Source of the DNA: Paenibacillus spongiae
GTDB taxonomy: Bacteria > Bacillota > Bacilli > Paenibacillales > Paenibacillaceae
DNA length: 64,000 bases
Assembly (NCBI RefSeq): GCF_024734895.1
Contig: NZ_CP091430.1
Coordinates: 5,722,501 to 5,786,500, forward strand
Direction of reading: 5' to 3'
Below are positions 8,275 to 16,623 of the stretch, piece after piece. The first letter of the stretch is position 1; each line of letters opens with the position of its first letter. The position numbers were made by a program, and so were the translations under genes. Under the pieces are notes generated by a model, which was not told the DNA's origin, searched no databases, and saw nothing but the letters and a program-made list of their open reading frames with translations.

Positions 8275-9351
8275 TTATTTATAGGATTCTAATGAAGCCA
8301 CTTCAATCATTGAACGATTCCGGGCTGAACGAACGATAGCCTCCATATGAAGTTGATTTGTGAACCCATCCTCCAGCGTGGCATAATTTGCTGCCGCATC
8401 TCCTCGAATCAGATCGGCGAACGTCTGCCAAGGATTCAGACCTTCCTCCGCCGGCACCTCAATGGTTTCGGTTACCGTTTCTTCCCCGCCCTCCTTCAAG
8501 CGATGCCACACGACCTGGTTGTTGGCAGGGGATACATGCAGTGAACCTTCTTCGCCATATAAAGATATTTCATGCTGATTGTCGGCTCCGATTGCATTGC
8601 GTGACGTTTGGAATACACCGACTGCGCCTTGGGTGAAACGCGCATTGAAACAGGCAAAATCGTCAACGGTTACTTGCTTAAGCGCACCTGTCTCCGGGTC
8701 AAGACGTTCCGGCACGATCGTCGTAAGCATCGCCTGAATATCGGTAATATCGTCCTCGATCATGTACTGTGCGAGATCGATCATATGAGAGCCCAAATCC
8801 CCTAACGTTCCGGTACCGGTAATTTTTTCGTCAAACCGCCATATGAAAGGCGTATGATATCCGGACGAACCCCATCCTTGGAGATATTGCACGAAAAAAT
8901 GGTTAATGCGTCCGATCCGCCCTTCCTGGATCATTTTTTTAGTGTATTGAAAAGCAGGGGTGTTGCGCCACAAGAAATTGACCATGCAGGGAATCGGCTT
9001 TTTTCGTCGATACAATTCAAGAACCCGGACCGCTTCTTCATACGTCCGCGTTAACGGCTTCTCGGTAAAGAGCGGTTTCCCGGCATGGATGCACGCTTCG
9101 ATAATCATTGCGTGCTTATCGTTCGGCGTAACCGAGAGTACACCATCAATTTGGGTATCGCCTATCAGCGACTCGTAGGCTTCATACCGTTTGGAAGCAG
9201 GGATGCCGAGCTGATCTCCCACCTCCTGCACCGCCTTTGAATGAATGTCGCATACCGCGGCAATACGTACACCCGGCACTAGAAGTAACTGCCTGATATG
9301 ATGCCGCGCCATTTCTCCAAGTCCGATTACCCCTATGTTAATTTCTCTCAT
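8275..9351 (-). CDS. Gfo/Idh/MocA family NAD(P)-dependent oxidoreductase
   Basis: 358 residues. The N-terminal Rossmann fold starts INIGVIGLGEMARHHIRQLL (GxGxxA type), followed by the family's EKPL signature (KPLFTEKPL) and NDKHAMII. The C-terminal half has the GFO_IDH substrate domain with GDLGSHMIDLAQYMI, where the His of GSHMID is the usual catalytic-pocket residue. Known: the family oxidises sugars, inositols or sugar derivatives; the substrate cannot be told. It is 23 bases downstream of a ThuA-like gene on the same strand, a pairing common in Bacillota sugar-use operons, so the two probably act on the same sugar derivative. Confidence 0.9.
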   Translation of the reverse strand: MREINIGVIGLGEMARHHIRQLLLVPGVRIAAVCDIHSKAVQEVGDQLGIPASKRYEAYESLIGDTQIDGVLSVTPNDKHAMIIEACIHAGKPLFTEKPLTRTYEEAVRVLELYRRKKPIPCMVNFLWRNTPAFQYTKKMIQEGRIGRINHFFVQYLQGWGSSGYHTPFIWRFDEKITGTGTLGDLGSHMIDLAQYMIEDDITDIQAMLTTIVPERLDPETGALKQVTVDDFACFNARFTQGAVGVFQTSRNAIGADNQHEISLYGEEGSLHVSPANNQVVWHRLKEGGEETVTETIEVPAEEGLNPWQTFADLIRGDAAANYATLEDGFTNQLHMEAIVRSARNRSMIEVASLESYK

Positions 9352-9374
9352 TTGTATTTCGCCCCAATCAATCG

Positions 9375-10097
9375 TTATTTCGCCTTGATTTCTTCAAGCG
9401 GCTTCGCATTGCCGTATACCGGGCTCGCACCGCGAGGCTGCGCGGCCCAATTCACCGCGTTGGAGATTACTTTCAGCACTTCTTCGTTATAGTAAGTCGG
9501 ATAGGTTTCATGACCTGGACGGAAGTAGAAAACTTTGCCTTGGCCGCGATGATAAGCGCAGCCGCTTCGGAACACTTCCCCGCCTTCGAACCAGCTTACG
9601 AACACCAGCTCGTCCGGCGCAGGGATATCAAAATGCTCGCCGTACATTTCTTCACTAGGAAGCTCTATGTACTCGCCTAGTCCCGCAGCAATCGGATGCG
9701 ACGGATCGATAACCCAGATGCGCTCCTTTTCGTCCGCTTCTCTCCATTTCAAATCGCCGGAAGTACCCATCAATTTTTGGAATATTTCGGAACAATGTGC
9801 GGAGTGTAATACAATGAGTCCCATGCCTTGTAAAACTCTGCTGTGTACGCGGTCTACAATTTCGTCTTCCACCTTCTCATGCGCTATATGGCCCCACCAA
9901 ATCAATACATCGGTATGATCAAGGACTTCTTGGGTCAATCCGTGTTCAGGCTGATCTAAGGTAGCCGTTCGCACCTCGATGCCTTCTTGAGCAATTCCTT
10001 TGGCAAGCTGTCCGTGAATGCCTTCAGGATAAATAGCCAAAACAGCTTTGTTATCTTTTTCATGAACATTTTCATTCCATACGGTTACGCGAATCAC
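9375..10097 (-). CDS. ThuA-like (trehalose-utilisation type) protein
   Basis: 240 residues with the class I glutamine amidotransferase-like flavodoxin fold of the ThuA family: [20 protein letters not shown] at the N-terminus, [25 protein letters not shown] and [11 protein letters not shown]. The start is a GTG with AAGGAG 9 bases upstream. It is first in a two-gene unit with the Gfo/Idh/MocA gene. Known: ThuA homologues work with dehydrogenases in trehalose or sucrose breakdown through 3-keto sugars. That role here is inferred from the pairing. Confidence 0.85.
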   Translation of the reverse strand: MIRVTVWNENVHEKDNKAVLAIYPEGIHGQLAKGIAQEGIEVRTATLDQPEHGLTQEVLDHTDVLIWWGHIAHEKVEDEIVDRVHSRVLQGMGLIVLHSAHCSEIFQKLMGTSGDLKWREADEKERIWVIDPSHPIAAGLGEYIELPSEEMYGEHFDIPAPDELVFVSWFEGGEVFRSGCAYHRGQGKVFYFRPGHETYPTYYNEEVLKVISNAVNWAAQPRGASPVYGNAKPLEEIKAK

Positions 10098-10427
10098 TTA
10101 AATCATCTCCTTAATCGCCTTGGGCGGCATAGGTTTATTTAACGTCCGAGGCGTCTTCGTGTTGAATAAAGCAACTCGTCGCGGGCGTCTTACTCGCCCA
10201 GCAATCGCTTACGTATGCATTATAGTTCTCTTTCCATTCGCCGTATTGTACGATCGCACACGTTTTGTAAAATTACGATAAAAAGTGATTGGCGACGAAG
10301 GGAACGTCCAGCATCGTATCGGTGGCAGAGCATTCGAGAATCCATCGAAAAAGCAAACAAACCGTAACTCCCGTCTGCCCCCAAGCGGCATGCAGGTTTA
10401 CGGTCTGATACAATCCGAAAGCCGATC

Positions 10428-10600
10428 TCAATCGGGCTGGATTAGTAGATAAGCGTCTTGTTCGCGATATTGCTGCGGCGTCATCGTTTCGCTCGCTTTG
10501 AATGATTTGGAGAGATGCGCTCCATCGTAAGAGCCGCTGACCATCGCGATTTCCTTGACTGACATCGATGTTGCTTCAAGGAGACGCTGCTTGCCGATCC
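10428..10600 (-). pseudogene. C-terminal remnant of an AraC-family regulator
   Basis: The minus strand reads about 57 codons of the second AraC helix-turn-helix: RLLEATSMSVKEIAMVSGSY, then LSKSFKASETMTPQQYRE, ending LLIQPD and TGA at 10428-10430. Nothing upstream continues it; the sequence beyond about 10600 does not keep the family pattern. It was probably once the regulator of the ThuA operon. The rest of the gap 10098-10747 shows no other gene. Confidence 0.75.
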
Positions 10601-10668
10601 GGCAAGCAGATCAGTTCGCCCTGCTTGATACCGCAATCGACATTGTTTGCGAAAAACTGAAGAAAATC

Positions 10669-10711
10669 TTTACAAATATCTGGTAATCACTTTACATTGA
10701 TCACCTATTCT
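10669..10711 (+). promoter_or_regulatory. PhoP-box-like promoter of the nuclease/5'-nucleotidase gene
   Basis: TTTACA occurs at 10669-10674 and 10691-10696, exactly 22 bases (two 11-base periods) apart, matching the Bacillus PhoP half-site TT(A/T/C)A(C/T)A. The middle half-site (CTGGTA) is poor. A TATTCT at 10706-10711 is 15 bases after the start of the last half-site, the same spacing as in the two much better boxes at 19.5-19.7 kb. The target, a secreted phosphate-scavenging enzyme, fits. Confidence 0.45.
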
Positions 10712-10747
10712 ATCATCGAATCTGATTTGATAGAAGGAGGAAGAATA

Positions 10748-13700
10748 GTGAAGAGATTGAAGCAAACCGCATTATGCCTATTCGTCTGCGTGCTTGCAAT
10801 GACTAGCGTCATCGGGCCTCAATTCACCCGCGTATATGCAGAAAGCGCAAGCTGGACCGTAGGACAAGCGATTGCGAACAACAGCGGAATTGCATCTGTG
10901 GAAGGGTATGTGGTCGCGCATACGACGGGAACGAATGCGTATGCCTTCACAGCTCCGTTCGCCAACGATTTCAACCTGGTACTGGCTGACTCGCCGGACG
11001 AGCGAGATGCCGCTTATCTGCTGCCGGTACAGCTCCCGGCTTCATTCCGGGCGCAGTACGGTCTGCAGACCAACCCTCAGTTGATCGGCAGCAAGATCAA
11101 AGTGACGGGTACGTTAACCGCCTACTTCGCCGTACCTGGTTTAAAGAGTCCGACAGCGATCGAGACGCTCTCCGGTCCGGGACCGGGAACCGGCGAGCCG
11201 CAGCTTGTATCGATCGCGGATGCCAAGCAGCGCCCCGGACAGACGGTCATCGTCGAAGGCGTCGTGACGGCGGACAATGCCGCGGTCGGGGGCGGCAGGC
11301 TGTCGACGTTCGTGCAGGATGAGACGGGCGGCATCAATTTGTTCGGCTTCACGCCGATCGAGCTGCATGAAGGCGATCGGGTACGGGTGACGGGCAAGAT
11401 TGAAGCCTACAAAGGCTTGACCGAGATTGTTCCCGCCTCGGCCGCCGGCGTAGAGGTGCTGCAATCGGGAGCGGAGCTTCCGGCACCCGTCGAGACGACG
11501 ATTGGCGGCATCGGCGAGCCGCTCGAAGGCCGGCTCGTACAGTTGAACGGCTACGTGCAGCAAGTGCCGTCCAGCCCGGCCGGCGGCGGCTATAACGTCT
11601 CGCTGATTGACGAGACGTTCCAAGGCACGACGCTTCGAGTCATGGAGTCGGCGCTTCCGATTGGGGCAATTCAGGCCGGCAAATGGTACCGGATCACAGC
11701 CATAGCGAGCCAATACGACGGCTACCAGCTGCTGCCGCGCAAGGCGTCGGATCTGACGCTGCTTGACCCTCAGCCTCCTGCGCCGGATGCAGCGGGCGAA
11801 TACGAGTCCACCGTTGCAGCTATTGTGGACGGGGATACGATTCATCTGCAGTCGCCGGTGCTGGGCACGACGAAGGTTCGCTTCGTCAACATCGATACGG
11901 CGGAGACGTACCATACGCCCAAGAACGACCTGGACCAGAACCAGCTTGATCACGGCAATGCGGCCAAAGCTTACCTGAATACGCTGCTGAAGCCTGGCGA
12001 TACGGTGAAGCTGATGGTCGGCAAGGAAGCGACGGACGATTACGGCCGGCTGCTCGCTCAGGTTGTGCGCAAGTCGGACAACATGAACGTCAATCTGGAA
12101 ATGGTCGCCAAAGGGTATGCGGCTACGTATTTCCTGTGGCCGATCGGACCGGATGCGGAATTTACGGAATACGGCGATGCCGTCAAGGCTGCCGAAGCGG
12201 CAAAGCTTGGCATCTGGAGCGAGTCGAATCCGCTCCTGGAGCTGCCGTTCGTCTTCCGTGCGCGCGAGCAGGGCAAAGGGCTGCTTCGTTACGCAGGCCA
12301 TTTCGCAACAAAGAGATTCGCAGCTCCGGACAAATGGGCCGATGTGCCGGTGGAGTCGCGCGTCTTCTTCGCATCGGAGCAGGAAGCGCTCTCGAACGGA
12401 TACACGGCGATGGCGGGCAATCCCGGCGATCCGATTCACGTACAGCTGCTGGGCATGAACGACTTCCACGGTAAAATCGATGTTTCCGGCACCGTCTCCG
12501 GACAGCCGGGCGTCAAGTTCGGACGCGCAGATTACCTGGCCGCCTATATGAAGAAGCATGAGGCGACGAATCCAAACACGCTCATCGTTCACGCCGGCGA
12601 TATGGTCGGTGCGAGCTCGCCCGTTTCCGCGCTGCTGCAGGACGAGCCGAGCATTGCGGTCTTGGAAGCCATCGGCGTGGACGTCGGCGCTCCCGGCAAT
12701 CATGAGTTCGACGAAGGAACGGCCGAGCTGCTTCGTCTTACGAACGGCGGCGAGCATCCGAATGGCACGCCCGGCTATGACGGCATGAACTTCCCTCTCA
12801 TTCTTGCCAATGTAGCGTACAAGTCGAACGGCGAGCTGCTTCTGCCGCCATATGCAATCAAGGAAATCGGCGGCGTCAAGATCGGCTTCATCGGCGTCGT
12901 CACGACGGAGACGCCATCGATCGTCGTGCCGACCGGCATTGCCGATATACGCTTCACGGATGAGGCGGAAGCGATCAATAAATTCGTACCCGAGCTGCAA
13001 GCGCAAGGCGTCGAAGCGATTGTCGCGCTGGCGCACGTGCCGGGCGAACAGGACGGAGCAGGCGCGAAAGGCGAGATCGAGGAACTGGCGCTTGCCGTGA
13101 ACGATGCGGTCGACGTTATCTTCGCCGGACATAATCATCAGCAGGTAAATGCAGTCGTAGACAATAAGCTGATCGTGCAATCGGGGGAATACGGGAACGC
13201 CTTCTCGGACGTCGATCTCGTCATCGATCCGGTTACGATGGACGTTATCGAGAAGTCGGCGGAGATCGTCGACGTCGTGCAGGACGGCAGCGTCATGCCG
13301 GATGCCGGGGTTACGGCTCTCATTACGCATTATCAAGAGATTGTGGCGCCGAAAGTGAATGAGGTCATCGGGAATAATGGGCTGGCGATGCCGAAAGGCT
13401 ATCCGGCGAAAGGCATCATCGGCGACATCGCGCTCGGCAATCTGATCGCAGACGGCATGAAATGGTCGATGCACAGCGACCTCGCCTTGATGAACGGCGG
13501 CGGTGTGCGGGATAACCTGGATGCGGGTCCGATCACATGGGGCGAGCTGTTCAACATCCAGCCATTCGGCAATACATTGGTGCGGATCGAAGTGACGGGG
13601 GCGCAGTTCATCGACATCCTGAACGCCATGATCAGCCCGCAGTATGGGCCGGATTCCTTCATTGGCGGCGCTTGGTATACATGGGATGAAAGCACGAACA

Positions 13701-14434
13701 AGGTCGTTCGCGTCACGCTGCCGGACGGAAGCGCGCTAGACCCGGCGCAAACGTACTCGTTGACGGTGAACAGCTTCATGTACGGCCAAGCGAATGAGAA
13801 GTACAAGCTGCTTGGACAATACGGCAAAAACGCAACCCAGGGACCGGAGGATATCGAAGCGACCGTGCGGTTCATTCGCCAGGCGGCGGATCCGATCATG
13901 TATGAAGCTGAAGGCCGGATCAGCTCGGATATCGTGTCTCCGGTTATTGCGGCGCCCGAGCTGCTGAGCCGGTTCACCTATGAAGCATTCGATATGAGCG
14001 CCATCTCGGCGTCGGATGCGGGGATAGGGATGAAGCAATTCGAAGTCAAGCTTGACGGCAAAATCATCAATCCGTCGGAGCCTATTCCGGCATTCAAGCT
14101 GGCACTTGGGAATCATGTCGTAACGGCGGAAGCGACGGACAAAGTCGGCAATAAAGCCGAGAAGACGATGAAGCTTCAGGTCACGATGGATCTTACGCAC
14201 CTGGACGAGCTTGTTCGAGCGGGTGCCGCATCCGGCGCTTTCAAGGATAAGAATGTGCCGAAGCTGCTGCTGCACTTTATAGAAGATGCGCAGAGCAAGA
14301 AGAACGGGCAGAAACTCGTCTACCTGCAAGCTGCCTATCATCAAACGAAAGTGCGAGAAGGTAAAGGGATCGAGGCTGATTTCGCCAAGCTGCTCATGCG
14401 CGATCTCATGCATGTCATAAACTCGTTTAAGTAA
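10748..14434 (+). CDS. Secreted multidomain nuclease / 5'-nucleotidase
   Basis: The start is a GTG at 10748 with GGAGG 7 bases before it, giving about 1,228 residues. Order: signal peptide (1-33); two OB-like nucleic-acid-binding domains (about 35-150 and 155-335, the second with GQTVIVEGVVTADN); a thermonuclease domain (about 350-500; VDGDTIHLQSP, VRFVNIDTAETYH, ATDDYGRLLA); a metallophosphoesterase 5'-nucleotidase domain (about 555-840; GMNDFHGKID, HAGDMVGASSP, GNHEFDEG, FAGHNHQQ); its C-terminal domain (about 870-1040; NGGGVRDNLDAGPITW, NSFMYGQA); an Ig-like segment; and a FIMAH-like tail. The parts suggest stepwise breakdown of extracellular DNA or RNA to nucleosides and phosphate. A PhoP-like box upstream supports phosphate control. 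Confidence 0.92.
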   Translation: MKRLKQTALCLFVCVLAMTSVIGPQFTRVYAESASWTVGQAIANNSGIASVEGYVVAHTTGTNAYAFTAPFANDFNLVLADSPDERDAAYLLPVQLPASFRAQYGLQTNPQLIGSKIKVTGTLTAYFAVPGLKSPTAIETLSGPGPGTGEPQLVSIADAKQRPGQTVIVEGVVTADNAAVGGGRLSTFVQDETGGINLFGFTPIELHEGDRVRVTGKIEAYKGLTEIVPASAAGVEVLQSGAELPAPVETTIGGIGEPLEGRLVQLNGYVQQVPSSPAGGGYNVSLIDETFQGTTLRVMESALPIGAIQAGKWYRITAIASQYDGYQLLPRKASDLTLLDPQPPAPDAAGEYESTVAAIVDGDTIHLQSPVLGTTKVRFVNIDTAETYHTPKNDLDQNQLDHGNAAKAYLNTLLKPGDTVKLMVGKEATDDYGRLLAQVVRKSDNMNVNLEMVAKGYAATYFLWPIGPDAEFTEYGDAVKAAEAAKLGIWSESNPLLELPFVFRAREQGKGLLRYAGHFATKRFAAPDKWADVPVESRVFFASEQEALSNGYTAMAGNPGDPIHVQLLGMNDFHGKIDVSGTVSGQPGVKFGRADYLAAYMKKHEATNPNTLIVHAGDMVGASSPVSALLQDEPSIAVLEAIGVDVGAPGNHEFDEGTAELLRLTNGGEHPNGTPGYDGMNFPLILANVAYKSNGELLLPPYAIKEIGGVKIGFIGVVTTETPSIVVPTGIADIRFTDEAEAINKFVPELQAQGVEAIVALAHVPGEQDGAGAKGEIEELALAVNDAVDVIFAGHNHQQVNAVVDNKLIVQSGEYGNAFSDVDLVIDPVTMDVIEKSAEIVDVVQDGSVMPDAGVTALITHYQEIVAPKVNEVIGNNGLAMPKGYPAKGIIGDIALGNLIADGMKWSMHSDLALMNGGGVRDNLDAGPITWGELFNIQPFGNTLVRIEVTGAQFIDILNAMISPQYGPDSFIGGAWYTWDESTNKVVRVTLPDGSALDPAQTYSLTVNSFMYGQANEKYKLLGQYGKNATQGPEDIEATVRFIRQAADPIMYEAEGRISSDIVSPVIAAPELLSRFTYEAFDMSAISASDAGIGMKQFEVKLDGKIINPSEPIPAFKLALGNHVVTAEATDKVGNKAEKTMKLQVTMDLTHLDELVRAGAASGAFKDKNVPKLLLHFIEDAQSKKNGQKLVYLQAAYHQTKVREGKGIEADFAKLLMRDLMHVINSFK

Positions 14435-14439
14435 TGTCG

Positions 14440-14998
14440 CTCGCTCACCCTGAATTCGATCCAAAGGAACAAAAGAAGGAGCGCAATGCTGATGGCGAAC
14501 AAGCCGATAATCAGCGGCGAATCCCAAGCGTAATGCTTCAAGCCGCCTTTCGAAGGGCCGCTGCAACCCGTCTCGATCGCCAGTAGGAACGAGACAATGG
14601 CGCCCGTCAGCGCGGCCGCACCGCCCCAGTCGCTTCGCCTTTCGATTCCTTCAGCGATGAAGCGATGAAGAGGCGGCGAGAACGCCGAACGGCAGGTTGA
14701 AGTAGAAAATCCATTGCCAGGCCAAATTGCCGACGATAAATCCGACTACGGCCGGCCCGATGACAAGCCGAATACGGCGCCGAACAGGCCCTGCATTTTG
14801 CCGGTGCGTTCGGCCGGGAAGAGGTCGCCGATGATCGTCATACCGATCGGCATCAGCGCGCCGGCACCGATCCCCTGGATGGCGCGGAAGACGACAAGCT
14901 GTGTCATGTCCTGCGATAAGCCACACAGCGCCGAGCCTGCGAGAAACAGTCCCATGCCCTTGTAAAAGACGTATTGTACAGACTATCATGATCGGCAA
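14440..14998 (-). pseudogene. Broken DHA2 (EmrB/QacA-type) MFS transporter
   Basis: Minus-strand fragments in different frames read as one transporter: [20 protein letters not shown] and [21 protein letters not shown] (14746-14955), then a shift to [20 protein letters not shown], then another shift to SPLIIGLFAISIALLLLFLW, ending abruptly in RVSER at the end of the neighbouring plus-strand gene. Both ends are missing. It lies directly downstream of an intact paralogue at 15065, so it is a decayed duplicate or relic. Confidence 0.8.
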
Positions 14999-15031
14999 AA
15001 AATAGCCTTGGCCGACTAACGGCCAAGGCTA
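14997..15031 (-). terminator. Terminator of the DHA2 transporter gene
   Basis: A perfect 12-bp stem (TAGCCTTGGCCG, loop ACTAA) followed on the minus strand by six T, 34 bases past the stop at 15065. Confidence 0.85.
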
Positions 15032-15064
15032 CTTGCATACGAGCGAATCGGAGCCGATTCGCGA

Positions 15065-16561
15065 TCAGTGACCCACCATCATCGCCGGGTCCGGGTTGTC
15101 CCCGCCGGCGGTTCCGTCTTCTTCCTGCTGCTTCGGTTTACGCAGAAGGAGCGACAGTGCGACGCCCGCGGTCACGATGCACGCGGACAGGAAGAACGTG
15201 TCGCCGTAACCCGCGACGACGGCGTTCAGCGGATTCGCGTCCGCTCCCGCGCTTGCGGCGTGGGAAGTGATTTGCGACGTCAGATAACCCGTCAAGCCCG
15301 CGACCGCGAACGAGAGGACGACTTGCTGAGCTGCTGTTGTCAGCGGTGTGACGCGGCTCACCAGTCGGCGAGGCGCAGAGTTCAGGACATGCGTGTTGAG
15401 CGGCATCATGGAGAAGCCCATGCCGAGACCCATGATGCAGATGCACAGGATGATAACCCACAGCGAAGTATCCACCGATATGCCGGACAAGATGAACAGA
15501 GAAACGGATATGGCGGCAAGACCGGCGAAGGCGAGCGGACGCGCGCCGATCTTGTCGAACAGCCGGCCGCTGATCGGCATGGCGATTCCCGAGCATAGCG
15601 CCTGCGGCATCAGGATCCAGCCCGTTTCAAGCGCGGTGTAGCGCATGACGCCTTGCAGGTACAGCGGCACGATCAGCATGGCGCCGAACAGCGCGAGCTG
15701 TACGATCCACGTCAAGACGATGCTGCGTGTAAAGTCGGACGACTTGAACACTTTCAGCTCCAGCAGCGGCTGCTTCTGAGCCAGTTCCACGAAGATGAAG
15801 AGGATGAGCGCAATGCCGCCGACGGTCAAGCCCGTGATCGTCGAAGCGGAGGACCAGCTGGTGCCGCCTTCGCTTACGCCGTACGCCAGCATGGAGAAGG
15901 CGATCGGCGCGAGGCACATGCCGATGACGTCCAGATGCGGCGCCGCATGGCGGTCGGATTTCGGCAAATATTTATACCCGAGGATGAAGGCGATAATGCC
16001 GATCGGCAGATTGATGATGAAAATCCAGTGCCAGCTGACAGAATCGACCAGCCAGCCGGATAGCACCGGACCGAATGCCGGCGCCATCAGCATTGGGATG
16101 CCGAGTACGCCCATGATGGATCCGCGGCGCTCTGGAGGCGCGAGCTTGAACACCATGGCCATCCCGATCGGGGCCATCATGCCGCCGCCCAAGCCTTGAA
16201 TGATGCGATAAATGATCAGCTGTTCCGGCGTTTGCGCGATGCCGCATAGCACGGAGCCGATCGTGAACAGGGCGATCGTAATCATGAATATTTGCTTGGA
16301 ACCGAATTTATCGGTCATCCAGCCTGCAAGCGGGATAACGGCGGATAAGGCCAGCGTATAGCCGGTGACGGTCCATTGGATCGTCTTCAGATCGGTGTCG
16401 AAGTATTCAACGAGTTTCGGAATGGCATTATTAACAACGGTGCTGTCCAGAATAACCATGATCATGCCGACAATAATCGCCATGAGCGGCGGCAGAATGG
16501 CTTTGAGCGAGAAGTCGTCCCCGCCGGCGGCCACCGGTTTTGTTTGCGTAGGAGCTGACAT
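15065..16561 (-). CDS. DHA2-family drug:H+ antiporter (MFS, 14 TM)
   Basis: About 498 residues from the ATG at 16561, preceded by AGGGA; a longer frame would overlap helD and is not used. Fourteen hydrophobic segments are visible. Motif A reads GWMTDKFGSKQ; LDSTVVNNAIPKL is the DHA2 motif D1 region; GLGGGMMAPIGMAMVFKLAP is the TM4-5 loop; and GPVLSGWLVDSVSWHWIF matches antiporter motif C. Known: this EmrB/QacA group exports lipophilic drugs or cations using the proton gradient. The substrate is unknown. The frameshifted paralogue just downstream suggests a past duplication. Confidence 0.9.
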   Translation of the reverse strand: MSAPTQTKPVAAGGDDFSLKAILPPLMAIIVGMIMVILDSTVVNNAIPKLVEYFDTDLKTIQWTVTGYTLALSAVIPLAGWMTDKFGSKQIFMITIALFTIGSVLCGIAQTPEQLIIYRIIQGLGGGMMAPIGMAMVFKLAPPERRGSIMGVLGIPMLMAPAFGPVLSGWLVDSVSWHWIFIINLPIGIIAFILGYKYLPKSDRHAAPHLDVIGMCLAPIAFSMLAYGVSEGGTSWSSASTITGLTVGGIALILFIFVELAQKQPLLELKVFKSSDFTRSIVLTWIVQLALFGAMLIVPLYLQGVMRYTALETGWILMPQALCSGIAMPISGRLFDKIGARPLAFAGLAAISVSLFILSGISVDTSLWVIILCICIMGLGMGFSMMPLNTHVLNSAPRRLVSRVTPLTTAAQQVVLSFAVAGLTGYLTSQITSHAASAGADANPLNAVVAGYGDTFFLSACIVTAGVALSLLLRKPKQQEEDGTAGGDNPDPAMMVGH

Positions 16562-16623
16562 AGATCCCTGCTTTCTGCTCATCGAGCTGAGTATGGATGA
16601 AAATAATGGTCGAGGATCAAAGG

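Noticed and set aside
10209-10391. 60-codon minus-strand frame upstream of the ThuA operon
   Set aside because: No SD and no recognisable protein pattern.
11141-13474. Very long open frame (777 codons) on the minus strand
   Set aside because: It is antisense to the nuclease/5'-nucleotidase, whose motifs are unmistakable. The antisense frame has no SD and a composition typical of a shadow frame (rich in Arg, Asp, His).
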